Shown: positions 24,886-32,811 of the stretch, piece by piece
How positions within the stretch are numbered: the first letter of the stretch is position 1
Layout: each line of letters starts with the position of its first letter
Assembly (NCBI RefSeq): GCF_014489475.1
Contig: NZ_CP060820.1
Location: forward strand, 248,001 to 312,000
Direction: 5' to 3'
Length of the DNA: 64,000 nt
Source: Lysobacter terrestris
GTDB taxonomy: Bacteria; Pseudomonadota; Gammaproteobacteria; Xanthomonadales; Xanthomonadaceae
Program-made: the position numbers and the translations under genes
The notes under the pieces: model-generated
The model's database searches: none
What the model saw: the letters and a program-made list of their open reading frames with translations, nothing else
Told to the model about the DNA's origin: nothing

Positions 24886-27800
24886 ATGACCTACCCTCGC
24901 CGCCTGCTCGTCGTCGCGCTCGCCAGCGCGATCTCCGTCTCCGCCGCCGCGCAGAACCCGCCGGCACCGCAGCCGCAACCCGCGCCACAGGCCAAGCAGC
25001 AGCTCGAGCAGGACGCGCTCGATCCGGCCGGCACCGATCCGGCCAAGGCCTCGCCGCAGACGGCCAAGGGTCGCAGCAAGCCGGGCGAAGCCGCCAAGGA
25101 AGAACCGAAGTGGGACGTCAGCGCCGCGCACGGCCCGACCAAGGCCGTGCGCTTCAGCACCGACGAAGGCACGTGGATGGACGTCGACGTGGCGCCCGAT
25201 GGCCGCGAAGTCGCGTTCTCGCTGCTGGGCGACCTGTATCGCCTGCCCATCGGCGGCGGACAGGCCAAGCGCGTGACCAGCGGCCCGGCCTGGGACGTGC
25301 AGCCGCGCTGGTCGCCGGACGGCAAGGAACTCGCCTTCACTTCCGACCGTGGCGGCGGCAACAACCTGTGGCGCGTTCGTGCCGACGGCAGCAATGCCGC
25401 GCAGGTCACCAAGGAAGACTTCCGCCTGCTCAACAACCCGGCGTGGACGCCCGACGGCCAGTACCTGATCGGCCGCAAGCACTTCACTGGCGAGCGCTCG
25501 CTCGGCGCGGGCGAGCTGTGGCTGTACCACGTCAGCGGCGGCGGCGGCCTGCAGCTGACCAAGCAGAAGAACGACCAGCAGGACCTGGGCGAACCAGCCG
25601 TGTCGCCGGACGGCCGCTACGTCTACTTCTCCGAAGACGTCAGCCAGGGCCCGTCGTTCCAGTACAACAAGAACCCGCATGACGTGATCTACGCGATCAA
25701 GCGCCTGGATCGCGAGAACGGCCGCATCGAGACGCTGATCGCCACGCCCGGCGGCGCGGTGCGTCCGCAGCCCTCGCCAGACGGCAAGTCGCTCGCCTTC
25801 GTCAAGCGCGTGCGCGATAAGTCGGTACTGCACGTGATGGACCTCGCCAGCGGCGAAGTGCGCCCGGTGTGGGACGGCCTCTCGCACGACCAGCAGGAGG
25901 CGTGGGCGATCTTCGGCCCGTACGCGAATTACGACTGGACCCCGGATTCCAAGGCCGTGGTGATCTGGGCGCAGGGCAAGCTCTGGCGCGTCGACATCGC
26001 CAGCGGCAAGCCGGCGAACATCGCCTTCAATGCCGACGTCGAACAGACCGTCGCCGAACCGCTGCGCTTCGAGCAGAAGATCGACGAAGGCAACTTCGCG
26101 CCGAAGATGATCCGCGACGTGGCGACATCGGCCGACGACAGGACGCTGATCTTCCACGCGGTCGGCCAGCTGTGGCGCAAGCGCCTGCCAGACGGCAAGC
26201 CCGAACGCCTCACCGGCAACGACGGCGTCTACGAATACCAGCCCAGCTTCAGCCCCGACGGTCGCAAGCTGCTGTACACCACGTGGACCGACGCCGGCAT
26301 GGGCGCGATCTACGTGCGCGACGCCAACGGTGGCGGTACCGGCAAGCGCCTCACCCAGGAAAAGGGCTTCTACTACGGGCCGCGCTTCTCGCCCGACGGC
26401 CGCCGCATCGTCTACAGCAAGTCCGGCGGTGGCGGCCTGACCGGTTCGCTGTGGTCCGGCGACCGCGGCATCTACGTGATGCCGGCCGACGGCGGCAAGG
26501 CCGTGCGCGTCGCGCTCGAAGGCGACGCGCCGCAGTTCAGCGCCGACGGCAAGCGCGTGTACTTCCTCACCGGCGGCGGGCTGAAGAAGAAGCTGATGTC
26601 GGTCGGCCTCAACGGCGAGGAGCCGCGCGAGGTGTTCGACCTCAAGTACGTCGATGCGGTCACCGTGTCGCCCGACGGCAAGTGGGTCGCGTTCACCGAA
26701 CTGTTCAACGCCTACGTCGCCCCGCTGGTCGCCACCGGCAAGGTGGTGGAGCTGAGCAAGGACAGCAAGGCGATACCGGTCACCCAGGTCAGCGCCGACG
26801 TCGGCAGCTACCTGCACTGGAGCGCGGACAGCAAGGCGCTGCACTGGATGGTCGGCGACCGCTATTTCACCCGCGACCTCACCCAGAGCTTCGCCTTCCT
26901 CCCGGGTGCGCCGGCCGAACTGCCCAAGCCCAGCGCCAACACCGGCATCGCGGTCGGGCTGACCGTGCCGGTCGACCAGGCCAAGGACGTGGTCGCCTTC
27001 ACCCACGCCCGCATCGTCACCATGCGCGATGCCGAGCGCACGCAGGAAGTGATCGAGGACGGCACCGTGCTGGTGCGCGGCGACATGATCGAGGCCGTCG
27101 GCGCGAACGTCGCCATTCCGGCCGGCGCGCGCGTCATCGACGCCGGCGGCAAGACCATCGTCCCGGGCTACGTCGACGTGCACGCGCACGCCGCGCACTT
27201 CGGCCAGGGCGTGGTGCCGCAGCAGAACTGGGCGTACTACACCAACCTCGCCTTTGGCGTCACCACCATGCACGACCCGTCGGCGACGACCGAGTTCGTG
27301 TTTTCCGAAAGCGAACTGCAGAAGAGCGGCCGCATGGTCGGCCCGCGCGTGTTCTCCACCGGCACGATCCTGTACGGCGCCGACGGCGACTTCAAGGCGG
27401 TGGTGAACTCGCTCGACGACGCGCGCAGCCACCTGCGCCGCATGAAGGCGAACGGCGCCTTCAGCGTGAAGAGCTACAACCAGCCGCGTCGCGAGCAGCG
27501 CCAGCAGATCAACACCGCCGCGCGCGAGTTGGGCATGCTGGTCGTGGAGGAAGGCGGTTCGACCTTCCACCACAACATGACCATGGTGCTCGACGGCGTC
27601 ACCAGCATCGAGCACAACATCCCGGTCGCGCCGCTGTACAAGGACGTGGTCGAGATGTGGCGCCAGACCGACGTGCGCAACACGCCGACCCTGGTGGTCA
27701 GCTACGGCGGCCTGTCGGGCGAGTACTGGTGGTACGCGCACGACAACGTGTGGGAGGACAAGAAGCTCAACCGCTTCTTCCCGCGCGAGACGCTGGACGC

Positions 27801-28317
27801 ACGCAGCATCCGCCGCGAAACCGCGCCGGACTGGGATTACTGGCACCTCGAAGTCGCCAAGTCGGCGAAGAAGCTGCGCGATGCCGGCATCAAGATCCAG
27901 GTCGGCGGCCACGGCCAGTTGCAGGGCCTGTCGCCGAACTGGGAAATCTGGATGCTCACGCAGGGCGGCTTCAGCAACTTCGAGGCCCTGCGCGCGGCCA
28001 CCATCGACGGCGCCGACCTGCTCGGCCTGTCCAAGCAGATCGGCTCGATCGAAGCGGGCAAGCAGGCCGACTTCGTCGTGCTCAACTCCAATCCGCTGGA
28101 ACAGATCCGCAGCACCATCGACACGCGCTACGTGATGGTCGACGGCCGCCTGTTCGACGTCGACGCGGACATGGCGGAAATCGGCAACCGCGCCAGCAAG
28201 GCACCGGAGTTCTACTGGCAGCGCCATCGCGACGGCCAGACCTTCGGCCTGGAGTACGGACCGACCGCGGTCTGCCATTGCCCGAAGGGCCACGGCGCGC
28301 ACACGCACGACGACTGA
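24886..28317 (+). CDS. Exported amidohydrolase with TolB-like beta-propeller
   Basis: A 1143-residue protein with signal peptide (about 1-23) and a low-complexity P/Q/A linker. Residues about 80-680 form repeated PD40/TolB blades (recurrent SPDGK motifs). From about 705 an amidohydrolase domain follows, with metal ligands H766-x-H768 in DVHAHAAH, further histidines in SIEHN and VGGHGQ, and the closing GSIEAGKQADFVVL signature of imidazolonepropionase-like enzymes. The last 14 residues are rich in Cys and His and may bind metal. This two-domain family is common in gammaproteobacteria that use proteins; peptidase or cyclic-amide hydrolase activity is inferred. Confidence 0.88.
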   Translation: MTYPRRLLVVALASAISVSAAAQNPPAPQPQPAPQAKQQLEQDALDPAGTDPAKASPQTAKGRSKPGEAAKEEPKWDVSAAHGPTKAVRFSTDEGTWMDVDVAPDGREVAFSLLGDLYRLPIGGGQAKRVTSGPAWDVQPRWSPDGKELAFTSDRGGGNNLWRVRADGSNAAQVTKEDFRLLNNPAWTPDGQYLIGRKHFTGERSLGAGELWLYHVSGGGGLQLTKQKNDQQDLGEPAVSPDGRYVYFSEDVSQGPSFQYNKNPHDVIYAIKRLDRENGRIETLIATPGGAVRPQPSPDGKSLAFVKRVRDKSVLHVMDLASGEVRPVWDGLSHDQQEAWAIFGPYANYDWTPDSKAVVIWAQGKLWRVDIASGKPANIAFNADVEQTVAEPLRFEQKIDEGNFAPKMIRDVATSADDRTLIFHAVGQLWRKRLPDGKPERLTGNDGVYEYQPSFSPDGRKLLYTTWTDAGMGAIYVRDANGGGTGKRLTQEKGFYYGPRFSPDGRRIVYSKSGGGGLTGSLWSGDRGIYVMPADGGKAVRVALEGDAPQFSADGKRVYFLTGGGLKKKLMSVGLNGEEPREVFDLKYVDAVTVSPDGKWVAFTELFNAYVAPLVATGKVVELSKDSKAIPVTQVSADVGSYLHWSADSKALHWMVGDRYFTRDLTQSFAFLPGAPAELPKPSANTGIAVGLTVPVDQAKDVVAFTHARIVTMRDAERTQEVIEDGTVLVRGDMIEAVGANVAIPAGARVIDAGGKTIVPGYVDVHAHAAHFGQGVVPQQNWAYYTNLAFGVTTMHDPSATTEFVFSESELQKSGRMVGPRVFSTGTILYGADGDFKAVVNSLDDARSHLRRMKANGAFSVKSYNQPRREQRQQINTAARELGMLVVEEGGSTFHHNMTMVLDGVTSIEHNIPVAPLYKDVVEMWRQTDVRNTPTLVVSYGGLSGEYWWYAHDNVWEDKKLNRFFPRETLDARSIRRETAPDWDYWHLEVAKSAKKLRDAGIKIQVGGHGQLQGLSPNWEIWMLTQGGFSNFEALRAATIDGADLLGLSKQIGSIEAGKQADFVVLNSNPLEQIRSTIDTRYVMVDGRLFDVDADMAEIGNRASKAPEFYWQRHRDGQTFGLEYGPTAVCHCPKGHGAHTHDD

Positions 28318-28398
28318 ACCGGTCACGCAACGATGCGCGGCGCGCGCCGCGACGTCACCGCAATGTGACGCGGCGCACGCGGCGGCAAGCCCATGCCC

Positions 28399-28433
28399 AC
28401 CGGCGCAGGTGTAGCCTGCGCCGGTTGTCTTTT
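28399..28433 (+). terminator. Probable terminator behind the amidohydrolase
   Basis: ACCGGCGCAGG and CCTGCGCCGGT form an 11-bp stem around TGTAG, followed by TGTCTTTT. It stands 82 bases behind the stop and just before the MliC-like gene. Confidence 0.65.
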
Positions 28434-28445
28434 CCGGGAAGCTCC

Positions 28446-28844
28446 ATGACTGCGCGCCGCGCCACGCTGCTGTTGTCCATCGTCCTGCCGCTGATCGCCT
28501 GCCAGCCGTCCGGCCCGGCCGATCCGGCGACCGCGACCGATGCCGCAACGCCGTCATCGCCGTCCGCTTCCACGCACAAGACCGCCACGACGGTGACCCG
28601 CTGGCAGTGCGACAAGCTCACGGTCGCGACGCACTTCGACGACGCGTCGCTCGAATCGATCACCCTGGAAACGCCCGAGCGCACGCTCACGCTCAAGTCG
28701 ATGGCGAACGAGGACGGCGCGCGCTTCGCCGACGCCGCCGGCAACGAGTTCTGGAGCCGCCCCGGCAAGGTCAGCCTGAGCCTGCTCGGCCAGCCCGCGA
28801 TGGCTTGCCGCAAGACCCGCGCTGCGGCTTCGGCGCAGCGCTAG
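28446..28844 (+). CDS. MliC-like lysozyme-inhibitor lipoprotein
   Basis: A 132-residue protein with lipobox PLIAC (C19) and a polar linker. The folded part begins with WQC and has a TLKSMxxxxGARFxDxxGxEFWSRPGxVxL segment and a final C, matching the MliC/PliC fold of C-type lysozyme inhibitors. It probably sits in the outer membrane and protects peptidoglycan from host or competitor lysozyme; activity is inferred from the family. Its TAG overlaps the convergent gene's stop by 3 bases. Confidence 0.75.
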   Translation: MTARRATLLLSIVLPLIACQPSGPADPATATDAATPSSPSASTHKTATTVTRWQCDKLTVATHFDDASLESITLETPERTLTLKSMANEDGARFADAAGNEFWSRPGKVSLSLLGQPAMACRKTRAAASAQR

Positions 28845-29566
28845 CCGATCCGTCCCGCGAACGGATCCGGATCGCCCGCGAACAGGCGCCGCGACAACTC
28901 GCGCTCGTCCGCTTCGATCTCGCCGATGAACTCGCGCGCATTGCCCAACCGGGCGAAGGCGGAGAAGCCGCGTTCGAGGAATCCCTGCAATTCGCCCAGT
29001 CCGGCCGCCTTCGCCGGCCCGCGCGAGAGTTTCAGCAGCATCGCCACCCCGGGCATGCGCAGCGCCCCGGCCAGGCCGGTGCCGACGTGCGCGATCAGGT
29101 CGATCTGGTGGCTGCGCAGCCGTGGCAGCCCGGCTTCGCGGTAGGCCTGCGCGTACAGCGGCGCATCCAGGCGCCGGCGCCGCGACGGCATCGCTTCCAG
29201 CACGTGGGCCAGGCGCAGGTCGAAGGCGTGGGTGAGCAGGCCGAGTTCGATCGCGTTGGACAGGGTTTCCAGCAACGTCGCCGGCAACAGCCGCTGCATC
29301 GTCGGCAGCACGCGCGCGATGTCGGCGTCGCGACGGCTGAAATCGCGGTCGTTGTAGACGTCGCTGAGGAAGAACTGCGCCGCGGGCCGGCGGGTCGGAT
29401 CACGCAGGAAGCGGTCGAAGCTGGCTTCCAGGCGCCGGGCCTGCCAGCGCCGCACCTCCGGCAACCAGCGCAGGTGGTTGCGCGGTTCGCGCTCGGGATC
29501 GTGCACGGCCTGGTGCCGGGCCAGCAGGCAGCCCAGGCGCTTGGGAAGATCTCGGTTCCGGGACAT
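28841..29566 (-). CDS. FFLEELY motif family protein
   Basis: A 241-residue, mostly helical, arginine-rich cytosolic protein. The block AAQFFLSDVYNDRDFSRRDADIARVLP corresponds to the FFLEELY-motif protein family known from Xanthomonadaceae, with the motif here read as FFLSDVY; the ELQGFLERGFSAFARLG segment near the C-terminus also fits. No function is established. The ATG at 29566 follows CCCCCGATG-type sequence without a strong ribosome site. It is divergent from the patatin gene (127 bases). Confidence 0.65.
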   Translation of the reverse strand: MSRNRDLPKRLGCLLARHQAVHDPEREPRNHLRWLPEVRRWQARRLEASFDRFLRDPTRRPAAQFFLSDVYNDRDFSRRDADIARVLPTMQRLLPATLLETLSNAIELGLLTHAFDLRLAHVLEAMPSRRRRLDAPLYAQAYREAGLPRLRSHQIDLIAHVGTGLAGALRMPGVAMLLKLSRGPAKAAGLGELQGFLERGFSAFARLGNAREFIGEIEADERELSRRLFAGDPDPFAGRIG

Positions 29567-29693
29567 CGGGGGGATGATCCCGAGCCGGGGCCCTACAGGC
29601 AACCGGCGCGCCTGACGGGCACCCCATTCCGCGCGCGGCCGGTCCGTTACACTCGGCCCACTGATCCCGGCTCCGACTGGTTCGCCCGCGCGC

Positions 29694-30935
29694 ATGCTGT
29701 CCTTCCATACCGCCCGCCAGAGGGCGCGCAAAGCCTCCGACAAGACCCCACCGCGCATCGGCCTGGCCGTCGCCGGTGGCGGGCCCATCGGTGGCATGTA
29801 CGAACTGGGCGCGCTGCGCGCGCTCGATGAAGCCATCGAGGGCCTCGACCTGTCGCGGCTGGATTGCTACGTCGGTGTCAGCAGCGGCGCGTTCCTCGCC
29901 GCCAGCCTCGCCAACCGGATCGGCACCGAGGAGATGTGCCGGATCTTCCTCACCGGCGACAGCGACGACGTGCAGTTCCGACCCGAAGCCTTCATGCGAC
30001 CGGCCGTCTTCGAGTACATGCGCCGCGCCTCGGCGTTCCCGCGCCTGGCCGCGGACTGGTGGCGCGAGCTGCTGTTCTCGCCTGGCGACTTGCGCTGGCC
30101 GGATTTCCTCACCCGCTTCGGCGGCCTGGTCCCGACCGGCCTGTTCGACAACACCGAGGTCGAACGCTTCCTGCGCGACGTGTTCACCCGTCGCGGCCGC
30201 AGCAACGACTTCCGCCAGCTCGATTCGCGCCTGTACGTCATCGCCGTCGATCTCGACAGCGGCGAAGCGGTGCGTTTCGGCGGCAAGCAATGGGACGACG
30301 TGCCGATCTCGCAGGCCATCCAGGCCAGCGCGGCCCTGCCCGGCCTGTATCCGCCGGTGGAAGTGCGCGGCCGCCACTTCGTCGACGGCGCCCTGCGACG
30401 CACGATGCACGCCTCGGTCGTGCTCGAGCGCGGCATCGACCTGATGCTCGGGGTGAACCCGCTGGTGGCGTTCAATTCGGGCGCCGACATCGGCGTCGCG
30501 GCGAGCAGCCCCGGCCGCCTCGCCGCGGGCGGCCTGCCCGCCGTGCTCTCGCAGACGTTCCGCACGCTGCTGCAGTCGCGCATGCAGATCGGCCTGGCCA
30601 AGCACCAGCAGCAGTTCCCCGACATCGACCAGTTGATCTTCGAACCGAACGCACAGGACGGCGAACTGTTCTTCACCAACGCCTTCAGCTTCGCCAACCG
30701 CCAGCGCATCGCCGAGATCGCCTACCGCAACGTGATGGCCGACCTGCGCACGCGCGGCGACACGCTCGCGCCGGTGCTGGCCGCGCACGGGCTGCGCGTG
30801 CGCGAGGACATCGCCGGCGACGCGAGCCGCTCGATCCTCGACGGCCTGCAACCGCGACCGCGCCGGACCGAAACCACGGCGCGCCTGCATCGCGCGCTCA
30901 ATGACCTCGACGCACTGGTGGCCTCGCGGCACTGA
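29694..30935 (+). CDS. Patatin-like phospholipase / acyl hydrolase
   Basis: A 413-residue protein with the patatin features: oxyanion-hole glycines in GGGPIGG (28-34), nucleophile S63 in GVSSG and the dyad aspartate D231 in VDGALRR. No signal peptide, so it is likely cytosolic. Patatins hydrolyse phospholipids or storage lipids; its position two genes before a phasin suggests work on intracellular lipid or PHA granules, which is a guess. Confidence 0.88.
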   Translation: MLSFHTARQRARKASDKTPPRIGLAVAGGGPIGGMYELGALRALDEAIEGLDLSRLDCYVGVSSGAFLAASLANRIGTEEMCRIFLTGDSDDVQFRPEAFMRPAVFEYMRRASAFPRLAADWWRELLFSPGDLRWPDFLTRFGGLVPTGLFDNTEVERFLRDVFTRRGRSNDFRQLDSRLYVIAVDLDSGEAVRFGGKQWDDVPISQAIQASAALPGLYPPVEVRGRHFVDGALRRTMHASVVLERGIDLMLGVNPLVAFNSGADIGVAASSPGRLAAGGLPAVLSQTFRTLLQSRMQIGLAKHQQQFPDIDQLIFEPNAQDGELFFTNAFSFANRQRIAEIAYRNVMADLRTRGDTLAPVLAAHGLRVREDIAGDASRSILDGLQPRPRRTETTARLHRALNDLDALVASRH

Positions 30936-31036
30936 GTCCGTTGCCGCGCCCGCCATGACCGCGGGCCTTGGTGTGAAAGCTCTAGACAACGCCGCGATCT
31001 TGCAGCCATCACCCAACTCCCAGCCGGGATCGAGCC

Positions 31037-31564
31037 ATGGCCAAGTTCAAGAAGACCGCGAAGAAGACTGCACGTGCCACCAAGGGCGCCTCTGCCAAGG
31101 CCAGCGCACAGCAGGCCGAGCAACTGTCGAAGACCTTGAGCGAATCCGCACAGCAGGTGTGGCTCGCCGGCGTCGGCGCCTTCAGCCGCGCGCAGACCGA
31201 AGGCACCAAGCTGTTCGAGGCCCTGATCAAGGAAGGCCTGAAGCTCGAAAAGAACGCGCTCAAGTTCGCCGGCGGCCAGGCCGATGTCGTGCGCGGCGCC
31301 GTGGAGAGCAAGGTCGGCCAGGCACGCGAACGCGCCACCGACACCTGGGATCGCCTGGAAAAGGTCTTCGAGGACCGCGTGCAGCGCGCCCTGACCAAGC
31401 TCGGCGTTCCCGGCCGCGACGACCTCGCCGAACTCACCCGCAAGGTCGATTCGCTGACCGCCGAACTGCGCAAGCAGAACGGCAAGCCGGCGGCGAAGAA
31501 GGCCACCAAGACCGTGCGCAAGCCGGCCGCGCGCAAGAGCCGCACGGCTGCGCCGTCGGCCTGA
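31037..31564 (+). CDS. Phasin family protein (PHA granule-associated)
   Basis: A 175-residue protein with a central amphipathic, helical phasin domain (about 30-145: QQVWLAGVGAFSRAQTEGTKLFEALIKEG, as in PhaI/PhaF). It is flanked by lysine-rich N-terminal (KKTAKKTARATK) and C-terminal (PAAKKATKTVRKPAARK) tails like the DNA-binding tail of Pseudomonas PhaF. Phasins coat PHA granules and control their number; the tails may hold them to the nucleoid. phaC/phaE lie 26 kb away in the same window. Confidence 0.9.
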   Translation: MAKFKKTAKKTARATKGASAKASAQQAEQLSKTLSESAQQVWLAGVGAFSRAQTEGTKLFEALIKEGLKLEKNALKFAGGQADVVRGAVESKVGQARERATDTWDRLEKVFEDRVQRALTKLGVPGRDDLAELTRKVDSLTAELRKQNGKPAAKKATKTVRKPAARKSRTAAPSA

Positions 31565-31635
31565 TCGCCGCGACCTGATCCATCCCGGCGGCGCAACCGG
31601 CGCCGCCCGCATCACCGATTCACAGCACGTTTCAC

Positions 31636-31693
31636 GCCCGCCAGTCCCCGACGCAGCTCCCCTCCCCTTGCGATTCGGACTGGCGGGCTTTTT
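31636..31693 (+). terminator. Terminator after the phasin gene
   Basis: GCCCGCCAGTCC (31636-31647) pairs perfectly with GGACTGGCGGGC (31677-31688) and is followed by TTTTT. The 29-base loop is unusually long for an intrinsic terminator. Confidence 0.8.
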
Positions 31694-31776
31694 GTTGCCC
31701 GGCCACTGACGTTCTTCACGTTCTCGGCCTCGTGGCGCTGACGTATAGTTCGCGCTCGGCCACCAGGGTTGGATCA

Positions 31777-32730
31777 ATGTCGGTAACGTCGCTCCTGCTT
31801 GCATCCGCAGTCACCCTGGTGCTCGGTGGCGGCGCCACCGCGTGGCTGTGGCTGGTGCAACGCCCGAACGCCGAACGCAGCGAAGGCCTGAAGCTGCTGG
31901 CCGCGATGCGCTGGCGCGAATTCTCCCGGCTCGTGCTCGACGGCCTGCGCAGCCGCGGCTTCGAGCCGGAAGCGGTCGAGGACGCCGCCGAGCGCGGCCA
32001 GGATTCCGTGATCCACGTCCGCCGCAACCAGCAGGCTTGGCTGCTCGCCTGCAAGCACGGGCTCAATTACCGCATCACCCAGTCCATGGTCGGCGACATG
32101 GCCGATGCCATCCGTTTCCACGGCGCGGCCGGTGGCGTGGTGGCGACGCTGGGCGAAGTCGAGTCGCAGGCACGCAAATTCGCGACCGGCCACGTGGAGC
32201 TGTTCGACGGCCACGCGCTGTGGCCTATCGTGGAGGCGCAGCTTTCGGCCGGCGTGCGCGACGAGCTGGCGGGCAAGGCGCAGGCGGCCACGAAGCGGCA
32301 GATCGCGGTCGCGTGGGCCGCGGCGCTCACGCTCGGGCTGGTGGCGGCGCTGGTGGCGCCGAAGGGCGATGACGCGGAAGCCGTCGATCCGGTCGCCGCT
32401 GCGACACCGGCTCCGCCACAAGCGGCCGCGCCGACGGTGCAACCTGCAGGCACGGTGCCCGGCGATGCCGCCGCCGCAGCCCCCGAAAGCGAGGACGAGC
32501 AACGCGACGACGTGATCCGCATGGTGGCCACGGTGCCGGGCGTGGAGCGCGCGATGTGGAGCACACGCTCCACCCTGCTGATCTACCTCACCGACGAGTC
32601 GGTCGACCCGGTGCGCAACATCTGCGGGATCATGGAGAAGCACGAAGGCCTGCGCACCTCGCGCCTGCACCTGCAGCCGCCGGCGGGCGCGACCCGACCC
32701 GCGCGCTTCCTGCAGTGCGCGACGTACTGA
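31777..32730 (+). CDS. Membrane protein with degenerate Mrr-like nuclease domain
   Basis: A 317-residue protein with transmembrane helices at about 5-27 and 176-195. Between them a domain resembles Mrr-type restriction endonucleases (E48 in MRWREFSRLVLDGL, D76 in DSVIHV, LLACKHG), but the catalytic E/Q two residues before K93 is alanine (A91), so cleavage is doubtful. The C-terminal part after an A/P-rich linker is unassigned, with a VRNICGIMEKHEGLRTSRL segment. No secretion signal beyond the anchor. Function unknown. Confidence 0.65.
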   Translation: MSVTSLLLASAVTLVLGGGATAWLWLVQRPNAERSEGLKLLAAMRWREFSRLVLDGLRSRGFEPEAVEDAAERGQDSVIHVRRNQQAWLLACKHGLNYRITQSMVGDMADAIRFHGAAGGVVATLGEVESQARKFATGHVELFDGHALWPIVEAQLSAGVRDELAGKAQAATKRQIAVAWAAALTLGLVAALVAPKGDDAEAVDPVAAATPAPPQAAAPTVQPAGTVPGDAAAAAPESEDEQRDDVIRMVATVPGVERAMWSTRSTLLIYLTDESVDPVRNICGIMEKHEGLRTSRLHLQPPAGATRPARFLQCATY

Positions 32731-32749
32731 CGCCAGCCACGGCGGCATG

Positions 32750-32780
32750 AAAAAACGCGGCCTTGCGGCCGCGTTTTTCG
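32750..32780. terminator. Bidirectional terminator between convergent genes
   Basis: CGCGGCC/GGCCGCG stem around TTGC, with five or more A before and TTTTT after, placed between the membrane Mrr-like gene and the fatty acyl-CoA reductase gene. Confidence 0.9.
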
Positions 32781-32811
32781 TTTGCCTCGGTCAATCAGTT
32801 GCCGGCATCCG

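Noticed and set aside
24850-28557. A 1235-codon open frame on the minus strand across the amidohydrolase gene
   Set aside because: It mirrors the plus-strand gene in a high-GC region where stop codons are rare; its protein is H/V/D/R-rich without domains, while the plus strand has a signal peptide and clear motifs.
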